DNA of 64,000 nucleotides, taken from contig NZ_CP015027.1 in NCBI RefSeq assembly GCF_002077155.1, positions 742,501 to 806,500 of the forward strand, written 5' to 3'. The DNA comes from Sporosarcina sp. P33 (GTDB taxonomy: Bacteria > Bacillota > Bacilli > Bacillales_A > Planococcaceae). A model generated the notes under the pieces. That model saw nothing but the letters and a program-made list of their open reading frames with translations, was not told where the DNA came from and searched no databases. The position numbers and the translations under genes were made by a program. Shown one piece after another: positions 1 through 9,698 of this stretch (within the stretch, counting starts at the first letter, position 1; every line of letters begins with the position of its first letter).

Positions 1-30
1 CGTCCTGAGCCAGGATCAAACTCTCCATAA
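1..30 (-). rRNA. 16S rRNA gene, 5' end only (partial)
   Basis: Read on the minus strand, the first 30 bases are the universal 16S start, with the AGAGTTTGATCCTGGCTCAG primer region followed by GACG. The gene continues out of the left edge. The exact mature 5' end is estimated from Bacillus 16S. It is transcribed away from the rest of the window by the promoters described at 315-343 and 402-431. Confidence 0.95.
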
Positions 31-308
31 GACCGGCCGCCGATTCGCAGCGGATTGCGTCGTCAGTTTCACTCGCTCAGTCGGTCACGTACGTTAGTAC
101 GCTCCCTTCTTCGCTCGATCACTTCCTAGCACTCCACTACGACTCGACACCCGATAGAATGAAAAATCGATTAGCTCGAGTTTCATTTGCTGGCATCAAT
201 TAAGATACTCATGTTGTTTATGTCATCGTTAAATGCATAAACTGTATTTCGTTAACGTTTTGCTGTTCAGTTTTCAAGGTTCGTGTTTGTCGTCTGTGTA
301 AAAGCGAC
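31..308 (-). other. rRNA operon leader region
   Basis: This is the untranslated stretch between the rRNA promoter and the 16S 5' end. It contains the GAAAACTGAACA segment (minus strand, near 265-280) that is common in Bacillales rRNA leaders and spacers. No credible reading frame is present. It probably contributes to 30S precursor processing and antitermination; boxA was not pinpointed. Confidence 0.6.
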
Positions 309-314
309 TTCTCT

Positions 315-343
315 ATATTACACTCGGCATTTCAATAAGTCAA
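315..343 (-). promoter_or_regulatory. rRNA operon sigma-A promoter
   Basis: On the minus strand the -35 is TTGACT (343-338) and the -10 is TAATAT (320-315) with a 17-bp spacer. An A/T-tract lies immediately upstream (344-365), as in UP-element-assisted rRNA promoters. Transcription would start near 308. Confidence 0.75.
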
Positions 344-401
344 CAACTTTTTAAAAAAAGTTTTTTTCGTTGTTTTGTTTATGTCCGAAGCGACAAGAAC
401 T

Positions 402-431
402 AATATACAATAGATCCGTTATAGAAATCAA
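402..431 (-). promoter_or_regulatory. Possible second, upstream rRNA promoter
   Basis: On the minus strand TTGATT (431-426) and TATATT (407-402) are separated by 18 bp. Tandem promoters are usual for Bacillales rRNA operons. The -35 overlaps the stop codon of the adjacent transporter gene. It is weaker than the proximal promoter and is a pattern match only. Confidence 0.4.
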
Positions 432-1330
432 GCCTTTTTTAAAAAAAGTTTTTCTTTTAATCTTTTTACATCAGCGATAAACAGCAGAACCCCCGTCAAT
501 ACAACGATTGCGCCTATTGTTTGAAGTGTTGTTATTTTTTCGTGCAAGATAAAGTACGCTGCTATGGAGGCGAATATCGGTTCAAATAAAGTCGCAATCG
601 ATACGACATTCGTGCTTACCCACTTCACCGCCCAGTTAAATAATGTGTGACCCAGCAGATTTGGCAGGATGGCCAGCGCCAGAAACCAGCCCCAATCCGA
701 AGCAGGGTAACCAAAAAACGGCTGTTGAATACTCACCACATAAAAGAACAAAGCAATAGAACTTACCGAATAGACAAGAAATGTGTAGGTAACGAGTGAT
801 ACTCTCTTGCGTACATTCTGTCCTATCAATAAGTAGGCTGTAACGAACGCGCAGCCAAGTAAAGCAAGGATATCTCCAAACAAAGCAGCACCGCTTACTT
901 GAAAGTCGCCCCAGCTGATAATACAACTGCCGGACAATGCAATGAATACAGCTGTCAGCATTTTGCCTGTGATGATCTCTTTAAAGAATAATGCAGTGCC
1001 AGCCAGTGCGAATATCGGCTGCAGCGTAACTAGTACGGTTGAACTGGCAACAGAAGTGTAGTTAAGGGATTCAAACCAAAGTATAAAATGAATAGCTAAA
1101 AACACTCCTGCACTTACAGTGAAAATCCAGTCTCTTCTATTCAGTGTTTTCACTTCGTTGCGATAGGAAAGTAAAAACAGCGGAAGCATAATAACTGCAG
1201 ATAAAAACATACGATAAAAGGCGATGACTCCTGCATCTGCTGTCGCCAGTTTCACAAAAATAGCAGAAAAGCCGATTGTGAGTACACCGATTGCGATTGG
1301 GATATACGGATGGATGGCGGGTTTATTCAA
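428..1330 (-). CDS. EamA/DMT-family membrane transporter
   Basis: A 300-residue protein of the drug/metabolite transporter superfamily with about ten predicted membrane segments arranged as two EamA repeats. The second repeat ends in the typical L-G-H-T-L-F-N-W-A motif region followed by E-P-I-F-A. Members export or import small metabolites such as amino acids; the substrate here cannot be told from sequence. The chosen start is TTG preceded by a GAAGTGA-type ribosome site. It is a single gene, divergent from the MgtC-like gene. Its 3' end abuts the rRNA promoter region, and no separate terminator was seen. Confidence 0.85.
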   Translation of the reverse strand: MNKPAIHPYIPIAIGVLTIGFSAIFVKLATADAGVIAFYRMFLSAVIMLPLFLLSYRNEVKTLNRRDWIFTVSAGVFLAIHFILWFESLNYTSVASSTVLVTLQPIFALAGTALFFKEIITGKMLTAVFIALSGSCIISWGDFQVSGAALFGDILALLGCAFVTAYLLIGQNVRKRVSLVTYTFLVYSVSSIALFFYVVSIQQPFFGYPASDWGWFLALAILPNLLGHTLFNWAVKWVSTNVVSIATLFEPIFASIAAYFILHEKITTLQTIGAIVVLTGVLLFIADVKRLKEKLFLKKA

Positions 1331-1454
1331 AATATCACTTCTCTTTCTGTCTCTTCTCCCATTACAATAGAATAAAGGGATGTTTACGGATATCTCCCCC
1401 TCGGATACAGTATAGAGGCTGTCTTCGTAATCTGTCAGTAAAGGAGGTTAATTC

Positions 1455-2177
1455 ATGCTCACACTGCTAAACGAGTCTTTTAATCAGGAAACACTTCTTA
1501 AAATCGGCGTCGCTCTCACCCTTAGCATCATAATGGGTGTGGAAAGAGAAATCAAAAAAAAGCCGATTGGATTAAAAACCAGTGCAGTCATCGCCACATT
1601 CAGCTGCCTGCTGACGATTATTTCAATCGAAGCTGCCTATCTGGTCCCCGCACGTGATGATATTAATATTACGATGGACCCTTTACGTCTGTCTGCACAA
1701 ATCGTCAGTGGAATCGGTTTCCTTGGAGCCGGCGCCATCCTCCGCAGAGATAACGACAACATCACCGGACTTACTACTGCCGCAATGATCTGGGGGGCTG
1801 CGGGAATTGGAATCGCGGTGGGCGCAGGTTTTTATATCGAAGCAACCTTTACAGTAATCAGTGTAATGATTGTTATTGAACTGCTTTCACCATTCCTGAG
1901 CAGGTTTGGTCCAAAACGATTACGGGCAAAAGAAGCGAATTGCACCATCATCATTACTCAAAAATCCAAAATTGACGATCTCGTACTTTATTTACGGGAA
2001 GAGAAAATGGAAATCGATCATATGCGTATCCGACAATTCCAAACTGATCAGCATCAATATCGGCATGAGCTGAATTTCAAATTAATAGCACAGCCAAAGA
2101 AGTCCACCACTTCCCTATATGTGGAATTGACGACTTTGCCTTACGTAGAGTCTGTAGAACTCGTAATTTACCCATAG
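1455..2177 (+). CDS. MgtC/SapB-family membrane protein
   Basis: 240 residues. The N-terminal two thirds carries the MgtC signature: G-x-E-R-E (about residues 28-32), the R-x-S-A-Q-I-V-S-G-I-G-F-L-G-A-G block (about 80-95), and several hydrophobic helices. A soluble ACT-like tail follows. MgtC proteins are linked to growth in low Mg2+ and to modulation of the F-ATPase or phosphate uptake; which applies here is unknown. The start ATG follows a strong AAAGGAGG. No M-box Mg2+ riboswitch was recognised in the 120-bp upstream gap. A terminator follows. Confidence 0.85.
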   Translation: MLTLLNESFNQETLLKIGVALTLSIIMGVEREIKKKPIGLKTSAVIATFSCLLTIISIEAAYLVPARDDINITMDPLRLSAQIVSGIGFLGAGAILRRDNDNITGLTTAAMIWGAAGIGIAVGAGFYIEATFTVISVMIVIELLSPFLSRFGPKRLRAKEANCTIIITQKSKIDDLVLYLREEKMEIDHMRIRQFQTDQHQYRHELNFKLIAQPKKSTTSLYVELTTLPYVESVELVIYP

Positions 2178-2209
2178 AAAAAGCCAAGTCGCATTGACCT
2201 GGCCACTGT

Positions 2210-2254
2210 GACTGAAGATTGAACCGTATGTACGGGTCTGTCTTCAGTCTTTTT
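2210..2254 (+). terminator. Intrinsic terminator of the mgtC-like gene
   Basis: GACTGAAGA pairs with TCTTCAGTC and is followed by TTTTT. It lies between two converging genes. Confidence 0.8.
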
Positions 2255-2263
2255 CTATCATAC

Positions 2264-3427
2264 TTATAAACTGCTCTTCAATAGAGTAAGAACTTCTTCT
2301 TGAGTTAATTGTGCAAAACCGCCAAGCGGACCGTTAACTGCAGCTTTCTCCGCAATCAGCTCCAATTTCGAGTCATCGATGTCATAGTCAGCAAGTGATA
2401 CGGGTGCGCCGATTTTCTTCCAATAGGCACTCAGACGATCGATTCCTTCCATCGCAATCTCTTCATCGGTCTTACCGGCAGGCTCCACACCGAACACATT
2501 AACTGCTAATTGCACATAACGCTTCGGATTTTTCGGGAACGTCTGCTTCATCCAATGCGGGAATAAAATTGCCAATCCCCCTGCGTGAGGAATATCGTAG
2601 ACAGCCGATACAGCGTGTTCAATATCATGCGTGCCCCAGTCTCCTCTCGTTCCCATCGATAAGAAACCGTTCAAACCCCATACCCCCGCAAACATCATGG
2701 CTTCGCGAAGCTCTATATTTTGAGGGTCTTCCACTAATTGTTCCCCAATCTTCATCACTGAACGGAGAGCCGCTTCACAGATTTCATCCTGGAATAGAGT
2801 ATTTTCTGCTGTGTGGAAATATTGTTCAAAAATATGCGACATCGTATCCACGATACCGTTAACCGTTTGGTCCAAGGGTACAGTCAACGTGTATGCAGGA
2901 TCCAGTATCGAGAATTTCGGATAGTTCAGCGGTCCTCCCCATCCATATTTCTCCTGTGTTTCTTCATTAGTGATAACAGAACCTGCATTCATTTCTGAAC
3001 TGGTCGCGGTTAATGTAAGAACCGTGCCAAACGGCAATGCTTCAGAAGGTCTTGCTTTGCCTATGACAAAGTCCCAAGGATCACCATCATATTTCGCAGC
3101 AGACGCAATCAATTTCGTACAGTCGATAACGGAACCGCCGCCCGCTGCAATAATGACGTCGATTTGGTGTTCTTTACACAGATCAGCACCTCTTTTAGCT
3201 GTCGTCAACCGGGGATTCGGCTCGACACCGGCCATTTCCACCACTTCAAAATCATTTTCATTCAGAAGCTGCAATAATTCATCGTATAATCCGTTACGCT
3301 TAATGCTGCCTCCGCCGTATACAAGCAGCACTTTTCTGCCATACCGTGCGAGTTCTTTAGGCAAACGCTGCAGCTGGCCTTCACCGAATAATAATTTAGT
3401 CGGATTATTGAAAATAAAATTATCCAA
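2264..3427 (-). CDS. yugJ: Iron-containing alcohol dehydrogenase, YugJ/BdhA type
   Basis: A group III NAD(P)H-dependent alcohol dehydrogenase (butanol dehydrogenase-like) that interconverts alcohols and aldehydes. The nucleotide-binding G-G-G-S motifs and the metal-ligand region ending in H-x-x-x-H ([17 protein letters not shown]) are present. I chose the TTG at 3427, eight bases after GGAGG, giving 387 residues. The longer frame back to 3484 adds 19 hydrophobic/basic residues with no ribosome site. Its neighbour yuzA is also its neighbour in B. subtilis, which supports the YugJ assignment over other paralogues. Confidence 0.85.
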   Translation of the reverse strand: MDNFIFNNPTKLLFGEGQLQRLPKELARYGRKVLLVYGGGSIKRNGLYDELLQLLNENDFEVVEMAGVEPNPRLTTAKRGADLCKEHQIDVIIAAGGGSVIDCTKLIASAAKYDGDPWDFVIGKARPSEALPFGTVLTLTATSSEMNAGSVITNEETQEKYGWGGPLNYPKFSILDPAYTLTVPLDQTVNGIVDTMSHIFEQYFHTAENTLFQDEICEAALRSVMKIGEQLVEDPQNIELREAMMFAGVWGLNGFLSMGTRGDWGTHDIEHAVSAVYDIPHAGGLAILFPHWMKQTFPKNPKRYVQLAVNVFGVEPAGKTDEEIAMEGIDRLSAYWKKIGAPVSLADYDIDDSKLELIAEKAAVNGPLGGFAQLTQEEVLTLLKSSL

Positions 3428-3531
3428 TTCGTACGCCTCCTTCTTCCTATTCCCTATTATGAAAAAGATGTATTTATGATGCAAGTATAGTGTTCTGAAA
3501 AGAGGATATACTTTTTACAGGAGGAGATAAT

Positions 3532-3783
3532 ATGGAAACACTGCAAAAAGTTACACTGGCTATTGCGCTGATCGGCGCTTTAAATTGGGGAGTTGTCGGG
3601 ATTTTCCGCTTTGACGTCATTGCACAGCTGACAGAAGGAGCTTATCAGCCGCTGGCCCGTTTTCTCTATATTGTGATCGGACTGTCAGGAGTCATCGCAC
3701 TGCAGGTTCTCTTTACGTATTGGCGCAGGGAAGATGATCCAGAACTCGAGAAAGCCCCTTCTTCATCAATTGAACATGTGTAA
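3532..3783 (+). CDS. yuzA: DUF378 small membrane protein YuzA
   Basis: 83 residues with two membrane segments. The DUF378 pattern is clear: T-L-A-I-A-L-I-G-A-L-N-W-G-V-V-G followed by a second hydrophobic helix. The function of the family is unknown. The start follows CAGGAGG. It is divergent from yugJ, as in B. subtilis, and ends in its own terminator. Confidence 0.85.
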   Translation: METLQKVTLAIALIGALNWGVVGIFRFDVIAQLTEGAYQPLARFLYIVIGLSGVIALQVLFTYWRREDDPELEKAPSSSIEHV

Positions 3784-3786
3784 ATC

Positions 3787-3831
3787 GGATGTCCCGGAAG
3801 TTATGCTGCTTCCAGGGGTATCCTTTTTTAG
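3787..3831 (+). terminator. Intrinsic terminator of yuzA
   Basis: GGATGTCCCGGAAG pairs imperfectly with CTTCCAGGGGTATCC, followed by TTTTTT. The 5' arm is identical to that of the yuzB terminator at 31426. Confidence 0.75.
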
Positions 3832-3961
3832 TTTTGTGCTGCTTCATCAAGCTTCGTTGTGAAGTGGATGCAGACTGGCATCTATGAAAGCTTTGCGGCT
3901 CCAGCAGGGTACATTTCGGGAAAACACCGTTTGCATGCGATCCCCCAATACATATTGAAAT

Positions 3962-4016
3962 AAAAAAGAGCCCTCACCGGAAGTCGTTTCATAATGACTT
4001 CCGGGAAAGCTCTTTT
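3962..4016 (-). terminator. Intrinsic terminator of the glutamate dehydrogenase gene
   Basis: On the minus strand a long stem (AGAGC with inner CCGGAAGTC/GACTTCCGG) is followed by a T-run. The remaining 130 bp between the two terminators (3832-3961) shows nothing I can identify. Confidence 0.8.
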
Positions 4017-4024
4017 AATTAGTA

Positions 4025-5269
4025 TTAAACCCAGCCACGGAAACGGCTTGCTTCCGCTGTTTTGCGTACACCGATCATATATGCAGCCAGACGCATGTCA
4101 ATATTGCGCGTAGTTGCCACATTATATACGTTTTCAAATGCCGTAACCATCTTTTCCGTCATTTTCTCACGTACTTCTTCTTCAGACCAGTAGTACCCCA
4201 TATTATTTTGTACCCATTCAAAATACGATACTGTTACGCCGCCTGCACTCGCCAGCACGTCAGGCACAAGCAAAATACCGCGATCTGTCAGGATTTTTGT
4301 CGCTTCAGAAGTAGTCGGGCCATTCGCCGCTTCTACTACAATGTTTGCTTTAATGTTATGCGCATTCTTTTCAGTGATCTGATTTTCGATTGCAGCCGGC
4401 ACCAGAATATCACATTCCATTTCGAGCAATTCCGCGTTTGTCAGCGTATTGTCGAATAATGTAGTGACGGTCCCGAAGCTGTCACGACGATCAAGCAGAT
4501 AGTCAATGTCTAAGCCATCCGGATCATGAAGCGCGCCGTATGCATCGGAAATACCGATAACTTTTGCTCCTGCATCATGTAAGAACTTAGAAAGGAAACT
4601 GCCTGCGTTACCGAATCCTTGTACGATTACACGAGCGCCTTTCATATCAATATTACGGCGCTTTGCCGCTTCATTGATAATAATCGTTACCCCTTCAGCT
4701 GTCGCACGGTCACGTCCGTGAGAACCGCCGAGCACAACCGGTTTCCCTGTAATGAAACCTGGAGAGTTGAATTCATCGATTTTACTGTATTCATCCATCA
4801 TCCATGCCATGATCTGGGAGTTCGTGAACACGTCAGGTGCCGGAATGTCTTTTGCCGGTCCCATGACTTGACTTAACGCACGCACGTAGCCGCGGCTTAA
4901 ACGTTCTAATTCGCCCATGGACATTTCACGCGGATCACAGATGATGCCGCCTTTACCGCCGCCGTATGGCAAGTCCACAATTCCTGCTTTCAGTGTCATC
5001 CACATAGAAAGCGCCTTCACTTCATCAGCGTTAACGCCGGGGTGATAACGGACGCCGCCTTTTGTAGGGCCGACTGCATCATTGTGCTGTCCGCGGTATC
5101 CGGTAAATACTTTTACTTTCCCGTCATCCATTCGGACAGGAATACGTACTTCCACCATACGAAGTGGTTCTTTCAGTAGTTCATACATTCCTTCATCATA
5201 GCCTAGCTTTTCAAGTGCTTCTTTGATAACAACTTGCGTAGACGTAAATAGATTCAGGTTTTCTGTCAT
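4025..5269 (-). CDS. rocG: NAD-dependent glutamate dehydrogenase (RocG/GudB type)
   Basis: A 414-residue Glu/Leu/Phe/Val dehydrogenase that oxidises glutamate to 2-oxoglutarate and ammonia. The substrate site G-P-T-K-G-G (K70), the catalytic P-Y-G-G-G-K-G-G (K106) and the dinucleotide motif G-F-G-N-A-G (218-223) are all intact. It lies just downstream of rocD and rocA in the same direction, so it completes arginine/ornithine to 2-oxoglutarate. Sequence alone does not separate RocG from GudB; the symbol rests on that context. The 139-bp gap upstream suggests its own promoter. Confidence 0.9.
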   Translation of the reverse strand: MTENLNLFTSTQVVIKEALEKLGYDEGMYELLKEPLRMVEVRIPVRMDDGKVKVFTGYRGQHNDAVGPTKGGVRYHPGVNADEVKALSMWMTLKAGIVDLPYGGGKGGIICDPREMSMGELERLSRGYVRALSQVMGPAKDIPAPDVFTNSQIMAWMMDEYSKIDEFNSPGFITGKPVVLGGSHGRDRATAEGVTIIINEAAKRRNIDMKGARVIVQGFGNAGSFLSKFLHDAGAKVIGISDAYGALHDPDGLDIDYLLDRRDSFGTVTTLFDNTLTNAELLEMECDILVPAAIENQITEKNAHNIKANIVVEAANGPTTSEATKILTDRGILLVPDVLASAGGVTVSYFEWVQNNMGYYWSEEEVREKMTEKMVTAFENVYNVATTRNIDMRLAAYMIGVRKTAEASRFRGWV

Positions 5270-5408
5270 TGTATGGTTCGCCTCTTTGTTTGGTATTGTC
5301 TTTCACGCACACATTATAACACGGGCTGACCGAAACATCCACCCATCAATTCCAAACCTTTTCTGAATTTATCTTTCGCGCAAAAAAGATCGGGCATGTG
5401 AACCTGTT

Positions 5409-6602
5409 TTATGCGGCAAATACTGTGCGAATCTTTTCTAGCGCCCAGTCTAACTCCTCTTTTGTAATGATCAGCGGCGGGGCAAATCGAATCACTGTGT
5501 CATGCGTTTCTTTGCACAGCAGACCGAGTTCTTTCAGCTGCTCACAATAAGGACGTGCGCCTTCTGACAGCTCCATTCCAATGAACAGCCCCCGGCCGCG
5601 CACTTCTTTAATGGCAGGATGGGATAGTTTCTGCAGTTCAGACATGAAGTAATTTCCCAGTTCTTCCGACTTTTTCGCCAGTTCTTCCTGCTCCAATACA
5701 TCAATTGCTGCGATGGATACTGCACACGCCATTGGATTCCCGCCGAATGTTGAACCATGTGAACCTGGGTTGAATACGCCCAGTATGTCATCATTTGCCA
5801 GTACACAGGAAATAGGAAATACGCCGCCGCCAAGTGCTTTACCTAAAATATACATATCAGGCGTAACATCATCATAGTCACATGCAAACATTTTTCCCGT
5901 ACGGCACAGACCTGCCTGGATTTCATCTGCAATGAATAGAATGTTTTCTTTTTTACAAAGCTCGGAAGCTTCTTTCATAAAGCCTTCGGGCGGAATGACA
6001 ATCCCCGCCTCACCTTGGATCGGTTCAATCAGAAACGCCGCAGTATTGGCAGTAATAGCCGCTTTCAACGCTTCAATATCGCCGTATTCAACCAATTTAA
6101 TTCCCGGAAGCAATGGACCGAACCCTTTTTTATATTCCGGATCGGATGATAATGAAATTGCGCCAAGCGTACGGCCGTGGAAGTTTCCGACGCATGCAAT
6201 AATCTCTGCATGATTGCCCGCTACGCCTTTTACGTCATACGCCCAGCGTCTGGCTGCTTTTAACGCAGTCTCCACGGCTTCCGCACCGGTATTCATAGGC
6301 AGCACCATGTTTTTTCCCGAGAGCTTTGCCATCTTTTCGTACCATGGACCCAGCTGATCATTATGAAATGCGCGCGAAGTCAGCGTAACTCTGTCCGCCT
6401 GATCTTTTAACGCCTGAATAATCGCCGGATGACGGTGGCCCTGATTCACAGCGGAATACGCCGCCAGCATATCCATATATTTCGTGCCTTCCGGATCTTT
6501 TACCCACACACCTTCCGCTTCTGAAATTACAATTGGAAGCGGATGATAGTTATTCGCGCCGTATTTTTCTGTTTGATCAATAATCGCAGTCGTTTTTGTC
6601 AT
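5409..6602 (-). CDS. rocD: Ornithine aminotransferase
   Basis: A PLP-dependent class III aminotransferase converting ornithine plus 2-oxoglutarate to glutamate semialdehyde and glutamate. The PLP lysine is K255 in I-L-G-K-A-L-G-G-G, and the ring-binding Asp is in A-D-E-I-Q (D226). About 397 residues is family length. Two in-frame ATGs (6608 and 6602) follow GGAGG at 5 and 11 bases, so the start is uncertain by two codons. The gap to rocA is about 30 bases, so the two are surely one transcript. Confidence 0.92.
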   Translation of the reverse strand: MTKTTAIIDQTEKYGANNYHPLPIVISEAEGVWVKDPEGTKYMDMLAAYSAVNQGHRHPAIIQALKDQADRVTLTSRAFHNDQLGPWYEKMAKLSGKNMVLPMNTGAEAVETALKAARRWAYDVKGVAGNHAEIIACVGNFHGRTLGAISLSSDPEYKKGFGPLLPGIKLVEYGDIEALKAAITANTAAFLIEPIQGEAGIVIPPEGFMKEASELCKKENILFIADEIQAGLCRTGKMFACDYDDVTPDMYILGKALGGGVFPISCVLANDDILGVFNPGSHGSTFGGNPMACAVSIAAIDVLEQEELAKKSEELGNYFMSELQKLSHPAIKEVRGRGLFIGMELSEGARPYCEQLKELGLLCKETHDTVIRFAPPLIITKEELDWALEKIRTVFAA

Positions 6603-6635
6603 ATTCATTCACTCCTCCACATTCTCTAGACCGGT

Positions 6636-8180
6636 TCACAGCATTTCTGAAGTCGTTTTCCCCTGCATATGCAGCTGCAAGTAATCCGGACCGCCAGCTT
6701 TGGAATCTGTACCTGACATATTGAAACCGCCAAATGGCTGATAGCCTACGATTGCCCCTGTACATCCCCTGTTGAAATACAAATTCCCAACGTGGAAGTC
6801 CTCGCGTGCCTGTTCAATGTGGCGGCGGTTGTTCGTAATGACCGCGCCCGTCAAGCCATAGTCCGTGTCATTGGCAAATTCAATCGCTTCGGTAAACGAG
6901 GAAGCTTTTGAAAGCGCCACAACCGGCCCGAATATTTCTTCCTGAGAAATGCGCGCTGCCGGATCCACATCTGCAAATACAGTCGGTGCTACAAAATATC
7001 CTTTGGAATCGTCACCGGTTCCGCCGGCAATCAGACGGCCTTCTTTCTTGCCTATCTCAATATAGTCCATAATTTTATCGTATGCCGCCTGATCGATAAC
7101 CGGTCCGGCAAGATTTTTGCTATCGGCGGGATCTCCCCAGTGGAACGCCTTCGTTAATTCTTCTACGCGTTTTACCACTTCATCGTAGACCTCTTCATGA
7201 ATAATTGCGCGGGAACACGCTGAACATTTCTGACCGCTGAAACCAAATGCCGATTTTACGATAGATTGGGCAGCCAGTTTCAGATCTGCTTCGTTATCGA
7301 CGACAATCGTATCTTTTCCGCCCATTTCCGCAATTACACGTTTCAGCCAAATTTGCCCGTCATGAACTTTCGCCGCACGTTCAAAAATGCGCGTACCTAC
7401 CTCACGGGATCCTGTAAATGATATAAAGCGGGTATCTTTATGATCGACCAGATAGTCTCCGATTTCGGAACCTGATCCTGGGATATAGTTGACAACACCT
7501 GCCGGTAAGCCGGCCTCTTCCAGCACTTCAATAAATTTATACGCAACCACTGTAGCGGTGGACGCCGGTTTCAGTAGTACCGTGTTACCTGTAACAAGTG
7601 CTCCAACTGTTGTGCCCGCCATGATCGCAAATGCAAAGTTCCATGGTGAGATGACTACCCCTACACCAAGCGGAATATAATCGAATCGGTTGTATTCACC
7701 CGGTCTGCTCTCGACTTTCATGCCATCTTTCAATGTAAGCATCTGTCTGCCGTAATATTCCAAGAAATCGATTCCTTCCGCCACGTCAGCATCCGCTTCA
7801 TTCCACGGCTTGCCGGCTTCTTTCGTAAGCAACGCGGAAAACTCAAATTTACGGCGTCTGACAATTGCTGCGGCTTTAAACAGCACATCCGCCCGGAATT
7901 CAGGCTTTACTTTTCTCCACGTCTCAAATGTTTCTTTCGCAACAGTCATCGCTTGCTCAGCTAAGCCGCGGCTCGCCTGCGAAACATTCCCGATAATTTC
8001 TTTTTTATTTGAAGGGTTGCTGGACGCAAGCTTCTGATCGGTCATGATGCGTTCTCCACCGATAATTAACGGGTAGTCTTCACCCAAGTAGCCTTCCACC
8101 GTCTTAAATCCCTGCTCGTATGCTTTGCGATTTTCTTCAACCGTAAAATCTGTAAAAGGTTCATGTTTGTATGGAATCAT
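6636..8180 (-). CDS. rocA: 1-pyrroline-5-carboxylate dehydrogenase
   Basis: A 514-residue aldehyde dehydrogenase of the P5C class, oxidising P5C/glutamate semialdehyde to glutamate with NAD+. It shows the S-P-W-N-F oxyanion region (N181), general base E285 in A-E-M-G-G-K-D, and catalytic C319 in S-G-Q-K-C-S. The start is preceded by AAAGGAGG. It is the first gene of rocA-rocD. The upstream region holds a perfect cre consensus and an ARG-box-like sequence, indicating carbon-catabolite and arginine control. Confidence 0.93.
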   Translation of the reverse strand: MIPYKHEPFTDFTVEENRKAYEQGFKTVEGYLGEDYPLIIGGERIMTDQKLASSNPSNKKEIIGNVSQASRGLAEQAMTVAKETFETWRKVKPEFRADVLFKAAAIVRRRKFEFSALLTKEAGKPWNEADADVAEGIDFLEYYGRQMLTLKDGMKVESRPGEYNRFDYIPLGVGVVISPWNFAFAIMAGTTVGALVTGNTVLLKPASTATVVAYKFIEVLEEAGLPAGVVNYIPGSGSEIGDYLVDHKDTRFISFTGSREVGTRIFERAAKVHDGQIWLKRVIAEMGGKDTIVVDNEADLKLAAQSIVKSAFGFSGQKCSACSRAIIHEEVYDEVVKRVEELTKAFHWGDPADSKNLAGPVIDQAAYDKIMDYIEIGKKEGRLIAGGTGDDSKGYFVAPTVFADVDPAARISQEEIFGPVVALSKASSFTEAIEFANDTDYGLTGAVITNNRRHIEQAREDFHVGNLYFNRGCTGAIVGYQPFGGFNMSGTDSKAGGPDYLQLHMQGKTTSEML

Positions 8181-8228
8181 TTGGAATCAAATCCTCCTTT
8201 TAATTAGGGTGCAAAATATATTTGCGTT

Positions 8229-8242
8229 TGATAGCGTTTACA
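8229..8242. promoter_or_regulatory. CcpA cre site upstream of rocA
   Basis: TGATAGCGTTTACA (plus), or TGTAAACGCTATCA on the rocA strand, matches the cre consensus TGWAANCGNTNWCA at every fixed position. It lies 49-62 bases upstream of the rocA start codon, so catabolite repression of the operon is expected. Confidence 0.75.
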
Positions 8243-8258
8243 TTTATAATGATGCAAG
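8241..8258. promoter_or_regulatory. Candidate AhrC/ArgR ARG box upstream of rocA
   Basis: CATTTATAATGATGCAAG matches 14 of 18 positions of the B. subtilis ARG-box consensus as I recall it (CATGAATAAAAATKCAAK). It abuts the cre site. AhrC activates roc genes in B. subtilis. No -24/-12 (GG-N10-GC) sigma-54 promoter was found in this gap on either strand. Confidence 0.45.
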
Positions 8259-8357
8259 AAAACATGGCGCTTTGCAAGTGATTTGAAGAATTTTTTTCAT
8301 ATTCTGCTAATTTAGTAACGGGTACGCTATTAGGAATACGTTAGGAAGGTGTACAAC

Positions 8358-9659
8358 ATGAATGCCCAAGATAGATTACTGCACATATGCAATCAGTTTG
8401 CCGTCGATCATGCAAATATCGGGATACACGCCGTCGATGATTCAGGGCGGACGATCATTTATAATCGTAAAATGAAAGAAATTGAAGGGCTAAATCTTGA
8501 GGATATAAAAGATCATTCGATTGTTGAGTTGTTCAATTTTGATAAAAATGAAAGTACGCTGCTAAAAGTGCTGCAAAGCGGTGAACCCCAGCTTCGCGTA
8601 AAGCAAACGTATTGGAACACAAAAAAGACGGAAATTACAACGATGAATGACACGTATCCTGTTTATCACAAACAGCAGCTAGTCGGAGCGATCGAGTTTG
8701 CACAGGATATTACAGCACTAGAAAAATTCGTGCTGCAGCCGCTGCGCAAAACGCAGGCACCCGTGACATTCAATCAGCTGATTGCACATTCTGCTGCTAT
8801 GAAATCAGTAATTTCCACTGCAGAAAAAGCAGCTTCAGCCAAATTGCCTGTGCTCTTAATCGGTGAAACAGGAGTCGGCAAAGACCAGCTCGCTGAAGCA
8901 ATACATTATGATGCGTCCGCCGAGGAACAGGTTTTCCGCACTTTTCATTGCCTTCATGCAGATACAGACAATCTGCAGCAACTTGAACAAACCTTGCAGG
9001 ATGAGCCTCCGATGACATTATTCTGTGAACGGATCGACGGATTGCCGATTCCGCTGCAAAGAGCATTGTTATATGTCTTGCAGCAAACTTCCTCTCACCA
9101 GTTTATTGCCAGTATTGGAGACGATCCGGTGGAGCTCATTTCTTCGGGCGCATTACTGAAGGAATTATATTATTTTTTTGCATCGTTCACGATACGGATC
9201 CCCCCGCTGCGCAAGCGGACTGAAGATATTATTCCATTTGCGGATGCCTATCTGAGCCGCAAGAAGGAATCACTCGGAGCGGGGCTTATGCAAATTGATG
9301 AAGAAGTGAAGGAGCTGTTTTGTTCATACAGCTGGCCCGGAAATCTGCGGGAGCTTGCATTGCTGCTTGACGAAGTGTCGTCTATCCGGACAACAGAAGA
9401 GACATTGACAATCGGGATGCTGCCTGCCCAATTCAGGCAGAAGGCGGAGGCTGCGTCAAATGAAGCGCTGCAGCCGGGCGATTTCATTGTAAACAGCAAT
9501 GCTGCGCTTCCGCCGCTCGATCAATATTTGCGGGAGGCGGAACGGTATTATCTTCAAAAAGCGATGAAACTGCATAATGATAATATCACCAAAACCGCAA
9601 GTTCTCTTGGGATGAGCAGACAAAACTTACAATACCGTCTAAAAAAGCTGAGAGAATAA
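8358..9659 (+). CDS. RocR-like PAS/AAA+/Fis-HTH regulator with degenerate ATPase
   Basis: 433 residues: PAS sensor (about 15-125), AAA+ domain (about 137-345), Fis-type HTH (about 395-433). The PAS region and position opposite rocA resemble RocR, the sigma-54 activator of arginine catabolism. Walker A survives (G-E-T-G-V-G-K-D, 169-176) and W-P-G-N-L-R-E-L is intact. However, the segment that should carry GAFTGA is shortened and lacks it. Walker B reads T-L-F-C-E-R instead of L-F-L-D-E, and the usual F-R-E-D-L-Y-Y-R-L is L-L-K-E-L-Y-Y-F-F, losing the arginines. It probably cannot remodel sigma-54 polymerase and may act as a plain DNA-binding regulator. The ATG at 8358 follows AGGAAGG; the upstream GTG overlaps that site. 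Confidence 0.85.
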   Translation: MNAQDRLLHICNQFAVDHANIGIHAVDDSGRTIIYNRKMKEIEGLNLEDIKDHSIVELFNFDKNESTLLKVLQSGEPQLRVKQTYWNTKKTEITTMNDTYPVYHKQQLVGAIEFAQDITALEKFVLQPLRKTQAPVTFNQLIAHSAAMKSVISTAEKAASAKLPVLLIGETGVGKDQLAEAIHYDASAEEQVFRTFHCLHADTDNLQQLEQTLQDEPPMTLFCERIDGLPIPLQRALLYVLQQTSSHQFIASIGDDPVELISSGALLKELYYFFASFTIRIPPLRKRTEDIIPFADAYLSRKKESLGAGLMQIDEEVKELFCSYSWPGNLRELALLLDEVSSIRTTEETLTIGMLPAQFRQKAEAASNEALQPGDFIVNSNAALPPLDQYLREAERYYLQKAMKLHNDNITKTASSLGMSRQNLQYRLKKLRE

Positions 9660-9697
9660 AAACACACGAAAGCGGCAAAATGCTGCTTCCGTGTGTT
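9660..9697. terminator. Bidirectional terminator between the regulator and yugI
   Basis: ACACACGAAAGCGGCA pairs with TGCTGCTTCCGTGTGT around an AAA loop, with A- and T-runs at either end. It serves the two converging genes. Confidence 0.85.
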
Positions 9698-9698
9698 T

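Noticed and set aside
1331-1454. M-box magnesium riboswitch before the MgtC-like gene
   Set aside because: The gap is only about 120 bp and none of the M-box conserved blocks is visible.
8181-8357. Sigma-54 promoter for rocA
   Set aside because: Both strands were scanned for GG-N10-GC with -24/-12 context. The closest sequences (near ATGGCGCTTTGCAAG and CTTGCATCATT) have the wrong spacing.
8341-8357. GTG at 8349 as the start of the RocR-like gene
   Set aside because: It overlaps the AGGAAGG ribosome site; the ATG at 8358 is correctly spaced.
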